From positions 1 to 10,163 of the forward strand of contig DKLE01000033.1 of the NCBI GenBank assembly GCA_002455605.1: DNA of 10,163 nt, read 5' to 3'. Under the pieces are notes generated by a model, which had not been told where the DNA came from, searched no databases, and worked only from the letters and a program-made list of their open reading frames with translations. Positions 1-5,295 of this stretch are shown here, in pieces (within the stretch, counting starts at the first letter, position 1; each line of letters begins with the position of its first letter). Position numbers and translations under genes: made by a program. Source of the stretch: Firmicutes bacterium UBA6648. GTDB taxonomy: Bacteria; Bacillota; Clostridia; Peptostreptococcales; Anaerovoracaceae.

Positions 1-6
1 TAAGCT

Positions 7-48
7 AAAAGCCCGGCAAAGCGGAACATTCCCCCTTGCCAGGCTTTT
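7..48 (-). terminator. Rho-independent terminator after the HD-GYP gene
   Basis: The arms AAAAGCCCGGCAA (7-19) and TTGCCAGGCTTTT (36-48) pair over 13 bp with one mismatch (C14/A41) around a 16-nt loop. Read on the minus strand, the hairpin ends in TTTT and lies 35 nt past the HD-GYP stop codon, so it probably ends the four-gene operon transcribed towards the window start. The plus-strand reading also ends in TTTT, so it could serve a convergent gene outside the window. Confidence 0.7.
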
Positions 49-82
49 AACATGCTGAGTATTATACTATTTTTAAATTGTG

Positions 83-691
83 CTATTTGTAGATTGGCTC
101 TACAATCTTATCCCAACCTCTTATTATACATTTTGCAATGTGGGGATCATATAATCTTCCGGAACACTTATCAATCTCATTCATACACTCTTCCGATGAT
201 AAAGCCTTCCTATATATACGATCACTCATCATTGCATCGATAGAATCACAAATTGCTATAATCCGTGCACCCCACGGAATATCAATTTTTTTCAGGCCGG
301 AAGGATATCCCCCTCCATCCCAGCTCTCATGATGATGTAATACGATTTTCGATAGTGGCTGTAATGTTTGGGATTTATTTAAAATATCAGCTCCAATTTG
401 AGGATGCATTTTAATATATGCCCATTCTTCGTCACTCAGTTTTCCCGGCTTCATAAGAATCGCATCTGGAATACCTATTTTTCCAATGTCATGCACATGG
501 GCAGCAATATGAATATTCTCATACTCCTGTTCATTCATCCCCAGAGCAATGCACGCCTGTTCCGTCATGTCACTTACTCTTCTCGAATGATTAGCAGTAT
601 ATTGATCTCTGGCTTCAAGAGCTGCGACTATGCTGTCAATCAGATCATGATAAATCACAGTTACACATCTCACATTCATTGCAATTACCAT
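83..691 (-). CDS. Stand-alone HD-GYP domain protein, predicted cyclic di-GMP phosphodiesterase
   Basis: This 202-residue protein is almost entirely one HD-GYP domain, a family that hydrolyses c-di-GMP using a metal (often iron) centre. Visible signatures are His35 (ANHSRRVS), the HD pair 67-68 in HVHDIGKIGIPD, the HHE triad 120-122 and DGGGYP (125-130) with GYP at 128-130, and Asp152 in the DSIDAMMSDRIYR segment. All expected metal ligands seem present, so it is probably active. There is no receiver, PAS or membrane segment, so no input domain is visible. The ATG at 691 has a GGAG 10 nt upstream and overlaps the 3' end of the DUF2325 gene by 47 nt, which suggests translational coupling. Met5 (679) is an alternative start but lacks a ribosome site. 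It is the last gene before the terminator at 7-48. The family call is secure; activity and any link to iron are inferred. Confidence 0.9.
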   Translation of the reverse strand: MVIAMNVRCVTVIYHDLIDSIVAALEARDQYTANHSRRVSDMTEQACIALGMNEQEYENIHIAAHVHDIGKIGIPDAILMKPGKLSDEEWAYIKMHPQIGADILNKSQTLQPLSKIVLHHHESWDGGGYPSGLKKIDIPWGARIIAICDSIDAMMSDRIYRKALSSEECMNEIDKCSGRLYDPHIAKCIIRGWDKIVEPIYK

Positions 692-968
692 TACAATGAT
701 ACTCCAACGCTTTCTTTAATGCACATGAACTGCTGCTATGGCAACGGATTATAGCGGAATTGCATCTTGTGGCTTCCTGAACTGCACTGTTTACCAACTT
801 ATGTGATACCGTATTTGTAAATAGGATTACTAAATCAGGTGTTCCTATCTTTCTTTTAAAATCAGTTGTCATTTTTGCAAAAACTTTTGCTTTGTATCCA
901 AATTCTTTGCATATCCCTTTATACTGGGCAACCATTCTTTCGTTACCGCCTACTATTACTACACTCAT
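645..968 (-). CDS. DUF2325 family protein with Cys-rich C-terminal tail
   Basis: A 107-residue soluble protein recognised as DUF2325 from its start (SVVIVGGNERM), the conserved TPDLVILFTNTVSHK core (43-57) and RCHSSSS (75-81). The family's biochemical role is not known to me; members occur beside Feo genes in clostridia. The tail is striking: Cys92, 96, 99, 102 and 104 form C-x3-C-x2-C-x2-C-x-C within 13 residues, with further Cys at 69, 76 and 82, which suggests metal or Fe-S binding. The start at 968 has AAGGG 7 nt upstream and lies 15 nt after the flavodoxin stop. The HD-GYP gene starts inside its last 47 nt. It probably belongs to the DUF3793-flavodoxin operon. The family assignment rests on recalled sequence patterns; metal binding is inference. 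Confidence 0.85.
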   Translation of the reverse strand: MSVVIVGGNERMVAQYKGICKEFGYKAKVFAKMTTDFKRKIGTPDLVILFTNTVSHKLVNSAVQEATRCNSAIIRCHSSSSCALKKALEYHCNGNCNECEMCNCDLS

Positions 969-983
969 ATTTTATCCCTTAAC

Positions 984-1409
984 TTATTTCACTAAATTTA
1001 TCCCATAATTTTTACACGTTTCTAATCCTGCATCATCAGGAGTTTCATTTATAATTAAATACCCATGAGGTACAGAAGCTCCTGCCTGAAGAACATCTTC
1101 TTCCCAGTTTCTCATCCATTCGCCGTCTCCCCAGCCATAGGAACCAAAAATCCCAACAGTTTTACCGGTTAATTTATCTCTGCAAGCACTATATACTGGT
1201 TCAAATTCCGCTTCTTCCAGCACTTCTGCTCCCATAGACGGGCATCCAAAAGCAATAACATCAAAATTATCGGCCATATCAGCACTGAAGTCATTTACGT
1301 TAAACAATGACGCCTCTGCTCCTGCTGACTCTGCCCCTTTAAAAACAGCTTCTGCCATTTTTTCTGTATTGCCTGTTCCGCTCCAATAAACTACTGCTAT
1401 CTTTTTCAT
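984..1409 (-). CDS. Short-chain flavodoxin (Clostridium type)
   Basis: A 141-residue FMN-binding electron carrier of the cytoplasm. The phosphate-binding loop SGTGNT is at 10-15, the first flavin-side loop GCPSMGAEVLEE at 55-66 (Met59 in the flavin-stacking position) and the second loop GSYGWGDGEWM at 89-99 (Trp93 stacking). The length and loops match the small clostridial flavodoxins. In clostridia such flavodoxins are typically raised under iron limitation to replace ferredoxin, which fits its place downstream of a putative iron box and next to the feo operon. The start ATG at 1409 has AAAAGG about 9 nt upstream, and the gap to the preceding DUF3793 gene is 27 nt. The physiological redox partners cannot be told from the sequence. 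Confidence 0.95.
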   Translation of the reverse strand: MKKIAVVYWSGTGNTEKMAEAVFKGAESAGAEASLFNVNDFSADMADNFDVIAFGCPSMGAEVLEEAEFEPVYSACRDKLTGKTVGIFGSYGWGDGEWMRNWEEDVLQAGASVPHGYLIINETPDDAGLETCKNYGINLVK

Positions 1410-1436
1410 ATGATTTTACCTTTTCCTTTCTTTTTA

Positions 1437-1997
1437 TCAGCATGCAACGGTAAGCTTATTAATGCTTACTCCCTGCCTGCACATTCTTCTGTAAGCTTCT
1501 TTACACTTATCAAATTTTGCAAACATTAAAGCTGCTTTCTCTTCTTCTCCATATACTTTCCAATAGCCGCAATGCTTGCAATTCTTCCCCTGGTTTTCAA
1601 TAAACCCTTGAACATCCTGAATAGGATAACTCAGAAACAGACCTATCTCATGAGGAAATTTATTTTTTAATCCATTTCTGTTGATTTTAGCCCGCAGCAT
1701 CAGTATTGCCTCTCCTATATCCACAGACGCATACCCTTGCTTCTCTAAAAAGCTTCTTGCCAGCGGACATGAAAGATCACAAGACAGCCGATTTTTTCTA
1801 TAAACATAAAGCAACAAACTATTCTTTCTTTCTACTAAGATTTCTATATTAACCCCTCGTGACGACAGCTTATCATTTAACCGTATTACATCCATTTTCG
1901 CATTTATTAGGTCTTTAAACCTATAGTTTACAATTTCTCCTGTTTTTAAATTTGCCAGAGTCGGTGCACATTTTTCAATAATCAGGTTTTCCAGCAT
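1437..1997 (-). CDS. DUF3793 family protein
   Basis: Recognised as DUF3793 from the N-terminal KCAPTLANLKTG (9-20), LLLYVYRKNRL (61-71), FPHEIGLFLSYPIQDVQGF (114-132) and GYWKVYG (144-150). The family is uncharacterised and common in anaerobic Firmicutes; here it begins an operon with flavodoxin, DUF2325 and HD-GYP genes. Cys73/Cys77 (CDLSC) and Cys140/Cys143 (CKHC) are paired and could bind metal. The reading frame stays open to an ATG at 2060 (207 residues), but I choose Met at 1997 (186 residues). It has AAAGGGGA with 7-nt spacing, the conserved domain begins just after it, and the upstream ATGs at 2060 and 2051 have no ribosome site and overlap the predicted -10 box (TACAAT, 2050-2055). 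No signal peptide or membrane segment is evident. Confidence 0.82.
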   Translation of the reverse strand: MLENLIIEKCAPTLANLKTGEIVNYRFKDLINAKMDVIRLNDKLSSRGVNIEILVERKNSLLLYVYRKNRLSCDLSCPLARSFLEKQGYASVDIGEAILMLRAKINRNGLKNKFPHEIGLFLSYPIQDVQGFIENQGKNCKHCGYWKVYGEEEKAALMFAKFDKCKEAYRRMCRQGVSINKLTVAC

Positions 1998-2003
1998 TTT
2001 CAA

Positions 2004-2011
2004 TCCCCTTT
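2004..2011 (-). promoter_or_regulatory. Ribosome binding site that fixes the DUF3793 start
   Basis: On the minus strand the sequence AAAGGGGA precedes ATG 1997 by 7 nt. The ATGs further upstream (2060, 2051) have no such element, and the ATG at 2018 has AAGGA directly adjacent with no spacing. This supports the shorter 186-residue product. Confidence 0.6.
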
Positions 2012-2049
2012 CAGCCATTCCTTCTGCATTTACACAATATTCTTTATCC

Positions 2050-2079
2050 ATTGTAAACATTTGGGTTAGCTTATGCTAA
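2050..2079 (-). promoter_or_regulatory. Predicted promoter of the DUF3793-flavodoxin-DUF2325-HD-GYP operon
   Basis: Minus-strand -35 TTAGCA (2079-2074, 4/6 to TTGACA) and -10 TACAAT (2055-2050, 5/6 to TATAAT) are separated by 18 bp. Transcription would begin near 2043, downstream of the two upstream in-frame ATGs. The inverted repeat at 2065-2080 covers the -35 box, so a bound repressor would exclude RNA polymerase. Confidence 0.55.
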
Positions 2080-2080
2080 C
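2065..2080. promoter_or_regulatory. Putative iron-box operator A (perfect 6-bp inverted repeat)
   Basis: GTTAGCTTATGCTAAC is a perfect inverted repeat with 6-bp arms and a 4-bp centre. It overlaps the -35 box of the DUF3793 operon. Variants with the same GTTAG-N6-CTAAC geometry lie before feoA (5047, 5081, 5114) and within feoB (3948). The half-sites resemble those of DtxR-family metalloregulators, but the spacing differs from the classical DtxR/IdeR box, so the regulator is unassigned. Confidence 0.65.
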
Positions 2081-2096
2081 TTTTTATTCTTTTTTT

Positions 2097-2120
2097 AGGG
2101 TGGTAAGTGCTTACCACCCT
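2097..2120 (-). terminator. Palindromic hairpin after the feo operon, without U-tract
   Basis: The arms AGGGTGGTAAG (2097-2107) and CTTACCACCCT (2110-2120) are perfectly complementary around two bases; about ten pairs and a tetraloop would form. It begins 10 nt past the stop of the Cys-rich membrane protein gene, where a feo operon terminator is expected. On the minus strand it is followed by an A-run rather than T, so it is not a classical intrinsic terminator. It may instead be an mRNA 3'-end stabiliser, a processing site or a protein-binding palindrome. Confidence 0.4.
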
Positions 2121-2130
2121 TTCTTATAAA

Positions 2131-2313
2131 TTACTTATTTGGCTCATCTTTTTTTTGTGCATCATGACAGCAGCTGCAGCCGCTTTCCGATTGGGAAGTT
2201 CCGCATTCACTGCATCCGGTGCATTTACCGGCTTTCATGTTTCTGAGCACATGTCTTCCTGCGAAGAATATTAAAATAAGAAATATTCCCCCTATTATGA
2301 TTGTTGACAGCAT
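2131..2313 (-). CDS. FeoB-associated Cys-rich membrane protein
   Basis: A 60-residue protein of the FeoB-associated family. It has one N-terminal membrane segment (about residues 2-19), a short basic stretch (RHVLRNMKAGK) and a Cys-rich end: Cys31, 34, 37, 46, 48 and 49, that is CxxCxxC followed by CxCC. By topology rules the basic, Cys-rich part should face the cytoplasm and could receive or relay ferrous iron at the FeoB pore, as proposed for small Feo partners; direct function is not established. The start ATG at 2313 overlaps the last 19 nt of feoB and has GAGGT 8 nt upstream, implying translational coupling. It is the last gene of the feo operon, ahead of the palindrome at 2097-2120. Confidence 0.85.
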   Translation of the reverse strand: MLSTIIIGGIFLILIFFAGRHVLRNMKAGKCTGCSECGTSQSESGCSCCHDAQKKDEPNK

Positions 2314-4442
2314 ACCATTGTACCTCTTTTCTTAGGCATTGGTCTTACAAGTAAAAATATCATTATTGCAAGCAATACGATTGCAACCACTGTTCCGGCT
2401 CCGAAAGTCAGTCCTCCGAAGATTACGCCACCAATCTGATTAACTATTAAAGCTACAACATAAGCTAGAATTGTCTGATATCCAATTGCAAACCAAGTCC
2501 ATTTTGCATTGTTCATTTCTCTTCTGATTGCACCGATTGCTGCAAAGCAAGGTGCGCAAAGTAGATTAAATACAAGGAAGGATAATGCCGCAGCGCTGTA
2601 TGGGAACATGGAAGCAATATCAGTAAGAAGACCGGCATCATCTTCAGCCACATCAGCTCCAAGTCCGAATAATACACCGAAGGTACCTACTACATTTTCT
2701 TTTGCTACCAGTCCGGATATAGTCGCAACTGCTGCCTGCCAATTTCCAAAGCCAAGCGGTGCGAAAATCGGTGCTGCAAAAGTTCCGATTGCTGCAAGCA
2801 TACTGTCGTCCTGTTCTACCATACCGAATCCTCCGGAAGAGAATCCAAAATTAGATAAGAACCAGATGGCTGCACAAGCTACGAAAATTACTGTTCCGGC
2901 TTTTATAATAAAAGATTTTCCTCTTTCCCACATATGAATCAGAACGCCTTTCGCCGCAGGCATATGATACTGAGGCAATTCCATTACAAACGGAGTTGTA
3001 TCTCCCGCAAACATCTTCGTCTTTTTAAGAGCTATACCTGAAAAAACTACCGCAGCTATCCCCGCAAAATACATTGCAGGAGCAAGCCAAGGAATATGCG
3101 GGAACATAGCACCGCCAATCAGCGCAATTACCGGCAGCTTAGCACCGCACGGAATGAAAGTAGTAGTCATTATTGTCATGCGTCGATCTTTTTCATTTTC
3201 AATGGTTTTTGTCGCCATAATCCCCGGTACTCCGCAGCCGGAACCTACCAAAAGAGGAATAAAACTCTTTCCTGAAAGACCAAACTTTCTAAAAATTCTA
3301 TCCATAATGAAAGCTACTCTTGCCATATATCCGCAGTCTTCCAGAATTGACAGGAAGAAGAATAAAATAAACATCTGCGGTACAAATCCCAGTACAGCAC
3401 CTACGCCGCCGATGGCACCGTCCACTACCAGGCCTTGAAGCCATTCTGCAGTGCCGGCATTTGCCATAAATTCTGAAACTCCACCTTGTATGTATTCACC
3501 AAACAAAACATCATTTGTCCAGTCTGTCACAATAGTTCCCAACCAGGAAACCGATACATAATAAACAATAAACATAATTGCCATAAATATCGGTAACGCC
3601 AGAATTCTGTTGGTTACAATTTGGTCAATTTTATCGGAAGTTGTAAGGCCCCTTTGCTTTTTCTTCAGAACTTTATTGACAACTTCACCTATAAAGATAT
3701 ATCTTTCATTTGCAATGATGCTTTCACTATCATCATCCAATTGGTTTTCCAGCTTCGTTATTACGTCATCAACTTTAATTTTAGTATGTTCATTCAGTTT
3801 AAGTTCTTTTAAAACCTCTTCATCCCGTTCAAACAGTTTAGCGGCATACCACCTTGCATGTTCCGAAGACACTGCATCTTTAATCAACGCTTCAATGGCT
3901 TCAATAGCTTCCTCTACATCTTTAGAAAACCGATGCAGTCTCACTTGGTTAGTTTTAGCTAACTCCACAGCACATTGAACCAGTTCATTACAACCCTCTC
4001 CCTTTAATGCAGACACTTCCATCACTGGGCATCCCAACTGTTCTGAAAGCTTCTTTAAATCAATCTTGTCTCCATTCTTTCTAAGCAGATCCGCCATGTT
4101 TACACCCAGCACAACCGGAATTCCCAGTTCAAGGAGCTGCGTTGTAAGATATAAGTTTCTTTCCAGATTAGTACCGTCTACCAGATTTATGATTACATCA
4201 GGTGTTTCTTTTACTAAATAATTTCTGGTTATAACTTCTTCTAAAGTATATGGTGAAAGAGAGTAAACTCCCGGAAGATCAGCAATCACAATGTTTTTAT
4301 CTTTCTTGAATTTCCCTTCCTTTTTTTCTACAGTTACACCGGGCCAGTTGCCTACATACTGGCTAGACCCTGTTAGATCATTAAAAATTGTGGTCTTACC
4401 ACAATTTGGGTTGCCTGCTAAGGCAATTGTAATTCTTTTCAT
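2295..4442 (-). CDS. feoB: Ferrous iron transport protein B (FeoB)
   Basis: A 715-residue inner membrane ferrous iron transporter with an N-terminal G domain. The GTPase motifs are G1 GNPNCGKT (10-17), G3 DLPG (55-58), the G4 variant NMAD (115-118) and G5 SALKG (144-148). A helical linker domain follows to about 270. The membrane part begins near 280 and includes the first gate region with GSGCGVPG (400-407, Cys403), PCGAKLP (431-437) and the second gate NLLCAPC (626-632). The length is normal and nothing is truncated. The C-terminus ends in a Cys pair (711-712). ATG 4442 has AGGAGG with 7-nt spacing. It lies 41 nt after the second feoA and overlaps the downstream Cys-rich partner gene. A copy of the putative iron box lies within it at 3948-3963. 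Confidence 0.98.
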   Translation of the reverse strand: MKRITIALAGNPNCGKTTIFNDLTGSSQYVGNWPGVTVEKKEGKFKKDKNIVIADLPGVYSLSPYTLEEVITRNYLVKETPDVIINLVDGTNLERNLYLTTQLLELGIPVVLGVNMADLLRKNGDKIDLKKLSEQLGCPVMEVSALKGEGCNELVQCAVELAKTNQVRLHRFSKDVEEAIEAIEALIKDAVSSEHARWYAAKLFERDEEVLKELKLNEHTKIKVDDVITKLENQLDDDSESIIANERYIFIGEVVNKVLKKKQRGLTTSDKIDQIVTNRILALPIFMAIMFIVYYVSVSWLGTIVTDWTNDVLFGEYIQGGVSEFMANAGTAEWLQGLVVDGAIGGVGAVLGFVPQMFILFFFLSILEDCGYMARVAFIMDRIFRKFGLSGKSFIPLLVGSGCGVPGIMATKTIENEKDRRMTIMTTTFIPCGAKLPVIALIGGAMFPHIPWLAPAMYFAGIAAVVFSGIALKKTKMFAGDTTPFVMELPQYHMPAAKGVLIHMWERGKSFIIKAGTVIFVACAAIWFLSNFGFSSGGFGMVEQDDSMLAAIGTFAAPIFAPLGFGNWQAAVATISGLVAKENVVGTFGVLFGLGADVAEDDAGLLTDIASMFPYSAAALSFLVFNLLCAPCFAAIGAIRREMNNAKWTWFAIGYQTILAYVVALIVNQIGGVIFGGLTFGAGTVVAIVLLAIMIFLLVRPMPKKRGTMVCCQQS
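3948..3963. promoter_or_regulatory. Intragenic copy of the putative iron box inside feoB
   Basis: GTTAGTTTTAGCTAAC keeps both GTTAG and CTAAC half-sites with the same 6-bp spacing as operator A and matches it at 13 of 16 positions. It falls in feoB codons for about residues 161-165, in the linker after the G domain. It could be a roadblock or auxiliary operator, or a coincidence of coding sequence. Confidence 0.35.
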
Positions 4443-4483
4443 ATAATTTCCTCCTGTTTCAATTAAACTGCAAGCGTTTCTTT

Positions 4484-4705
4484 TTATGCAATAATGATAT
4501 TCTCAGCTTCGCTCTTTCTAATTGAAAGCTCATATCCTCTGACGGTTATTTCTATCGGGTCTCCTAAAGGAGCTACTTTTCGTACAAAGATCTGTACTCC
4601 TTTTGTAATGCCCATATCCATAATCCTCTTTTTAAGTGCCCTTTCGCCTTGTAATTTCTCTACAGTTACAGTTTCCCCACACTTTACTTCTTTTAAATTT
4701 CTCAT
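4484..4705 (-). CDS. feoA: FeoA domain protein (second copy, directly before feoB)
   Basis: A 73-residue SH3-like FeoA domain protein, a small cytoplasmic partner thought to regulate or assemble FeoB. Typical features are the LKEVKCGETVTVEKLQGERALKKR-type start, DMGITKG (30-36) before the second strand pair, and a PLGDPIEITVRGYELSIRK segment, followed by the usual short hydrophobic end. Length and pattern match canonical FeoA, more closely than the upstream copy. ATG 4705 has GGAGG four bases upstream, a little close but strong. It lies 85 nt after the first feoA and 41 nt before feoB, so all are probably one transcript from the promoter near 5113-5141. Confidence 0.95.
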   Translation of the reverse strand: MRNLKEVKCGETVTVEKLQGERALKKRIMDMGITKGVQIFVRKVAPLGDPIEITVRGYELSIRKSEAENIIIA

Positions 4706-4790
4706 GATTCCTCCATTTTATTTGAAAGCAGAAAAATACTAGCTCCGCTTTTCGGTCAGGTTTTATTATATATTGATCAGCTCAAGCATC

Positions 4791-5003
4791 TTATTGGATT
4801 AAAATCCTTGATGCCATAGCCTTACTTATTGCTACTCTGGCTTCTTTAACATTTACAATAACGTTTCCTCCTAATTCAGAGATAACCATTACTTGCGTCC
4901 CTTCAACAAACCCTAAGTTTTCCAGAAATCTCTTCGTGTTGTCTCTACCCTTAATGGCAGATACTGTTACCTGTGTTCCAGGTGTAGTCATTGTCAATGG
5001 CAT
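4791..5003 (-). CDS. feoA: FeoA domain protein (first copy)
   Basis: A 70-residue FeoA-type SH3-like protein and the first gene of the feo operon. The NLGFVEGTQVMVI segment (29-41) is the hallmark Gly-rich turn, and ELGGNVIVNVKEARVAISKAMASRI matches the C-terminal strands. It differs markedly from the second copy (no PLGDP; GGN instead), so the two are distinct paralogues rather than a recent duplication. Clostridial feo operons often carry two feoA genes; separate roles at FeoB are likely but unknown. ATG 5003 is preceded by AAAGGAGGT, a near-perfect ribosome site. The leader upstream holds the promoter and three putative operators. Confidence 0.93.
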   Translation of the reverse strand: MPLTMTTPGTQVTVSAIKGRDNTKRFLENLGFVEGTQVMVISELGGNVIVNVKEARVAISKAMASRILIQ

Positions 5004-5037
5004 AACATTACCTCCTTTGTTAGACTGTGTGAACTAT

Positions 5038-5043
5038 ATTATA
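5038..5043 (-). promoter_or_regulatory. Possible secondary -10 box in the feo leader
   Basis: TATAAT on the minus strand (5043-5038) is a perfect -10 hexamer, but no acceptable -35 is found at 15-19 bp spacing. Operator B begins 3 bp upstream of it. It could be a second, weaker feo promoter or chance in AT-rich DNA. Confidence 0.25.
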
Positions 5044-5046
5044 AAA

Positions 5047-5062
5047 GTAAGCTTACACTAAC
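5047..5062. promoter_or_regulatory. Putative iron-box operator B
   Basis: GTAAGCTTACACTAAC has a perfect CTAAC half-site and one mismatch in the other (GTAAG), with the standard 6-bp spacing. It lies in the feo leader, 34 bp from operator C measured start to start. Its left part, GTAAGCTTAC, is itself a 10-bp palindrome. Confidence 0.45.
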
Positions 5063-5080
5063 TACGAGTCTTTAAAATAA

Positions 5081-5096
5081 GTTAGCTCGCACTAAC
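5081..5096. promoter_or_regulatory. Putative iron-box operator C
   Basis: GTTAGCTCGCACTAAC has both GTTAG and CTAAC half-sites intact with a 6-bp centre. It lies just downstream of the predicted feo transcription start (near 5106), 34 bp from operator B and 33 bp from operator D. Confidence 0.6.
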
Positions 5097-5112
5097 CTTT
5101 TTATCTGTTATG

Positions 5113-5141
5113 AGTTTACCATGGCTAACTTATATTGTCAA
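5113..5141 (-). promoter_or_regulatory. feoA: Predicted feo operon promoter
   Basis: On the minus strand a perfect -35 TTGACA (5141-5136) is followed after exactly 17 bp by TAAACT (5118-5113, 4/6 to TATAAT). The expected start is near 5106, giving a leader of about 100 nt before the first feoA. Operator D lies between and over these boxes. The -35 sits in a 13-bp inverted repeat (ATATTG-T-CAATAT, 5132-5144). Confidence 0.6.
5114..5129. promoter_or_regulatory. Putative iron-box operator D, within the feo promoter spacer
   Basis: GTTTACCATGGCTAAC keeps a perfect CTAAC half-site; the other half (GTTTA) is weaker. It fills most of the spacer between the -35 and -10 boxes of the predicted feo promoter, the classical place for a repressor site. 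Confidence 0.45.
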
Positions 5142-5226
5142 TATCTTTTTTATATTTTATTCTCAGATAATTAAGATGGTGTGTCATAAATGAGAACCTT
5201 CCTATCTTTCATTTATTTATCATTAA

Positions 5227-5235
5227 TGGTATAAT
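5227..5235 (+). promoter_or_regulatory. Predicted extended -10 promoter of the EAL-HDOD gene
   Basis: TGGTATAAT is an extended -10 element (TG-N-TATAAT) 60 nt before the EAL-HDOD start. No good -35 is present, as is common with extended -10 promoters. The TATAAT is part of a 12-bp palindrome (5230-5241). The plus-strand ribosome site AAGAGG (5285-5290) follows, 5 nt before the ATG. Confidence 0.5.
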
Positions 5236-5295
5236 ATTATAGGTTAATACTATCCAATATCTGTTCAATAGATTTCTATTAGAAAAGAGGCTTTT

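Noticed and set aside
645..691. Programmed frameshift fusing DUF2325 to HD-GYP
   Set aside because: The overlap contains no slippery heptamer or evident stimulatory structure, and the HD-GYP ATG has its own GGAG; ordinary translational coupling explains the overlap.
398..754. Plus-strand open frame of 118 codons opposite the HD-GYP/DUF2325 overlap
   Set aside because: It is antisense to two genes with clear family motifs, its translation has no recognisable domain, and it contains no pattern of its own.
2509..3978. Three plus-strand open frames (94-142 codons) opposite feoB
   Set aside because: They are shadows of the feoB coding frame; their low-complexity Ser/Ala/Pro-rich translations and lack of ribosome sites argue against genes.
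4706..4790. Terminator or internal promoter between the two feoA genes
   Set aside because: The 85-nt gap has no stable hairpin with a T-run and no paired -35/-10 boxes; read-through within one operon is simpler.
5019..5034. Possible additional operator GTTAGACTGTGTGAAC in the feo leader
   Set aside because: Only the left half-site is intact, and the 28-bp interval to operator B breaks the 33-34 bp pattern.
5161..5295. Riboswitch (for example c-di-GMP type) or structured leader before the EAL-HDOD gene
   Set aside because: I see no riboswitch core motifs. There is only a weak TTCTCA/TGAGAA repeat with a 25-nt loop and a short AATAGA-TT-TCTATT palindrome (5267-5280) in AT-rich DNA.
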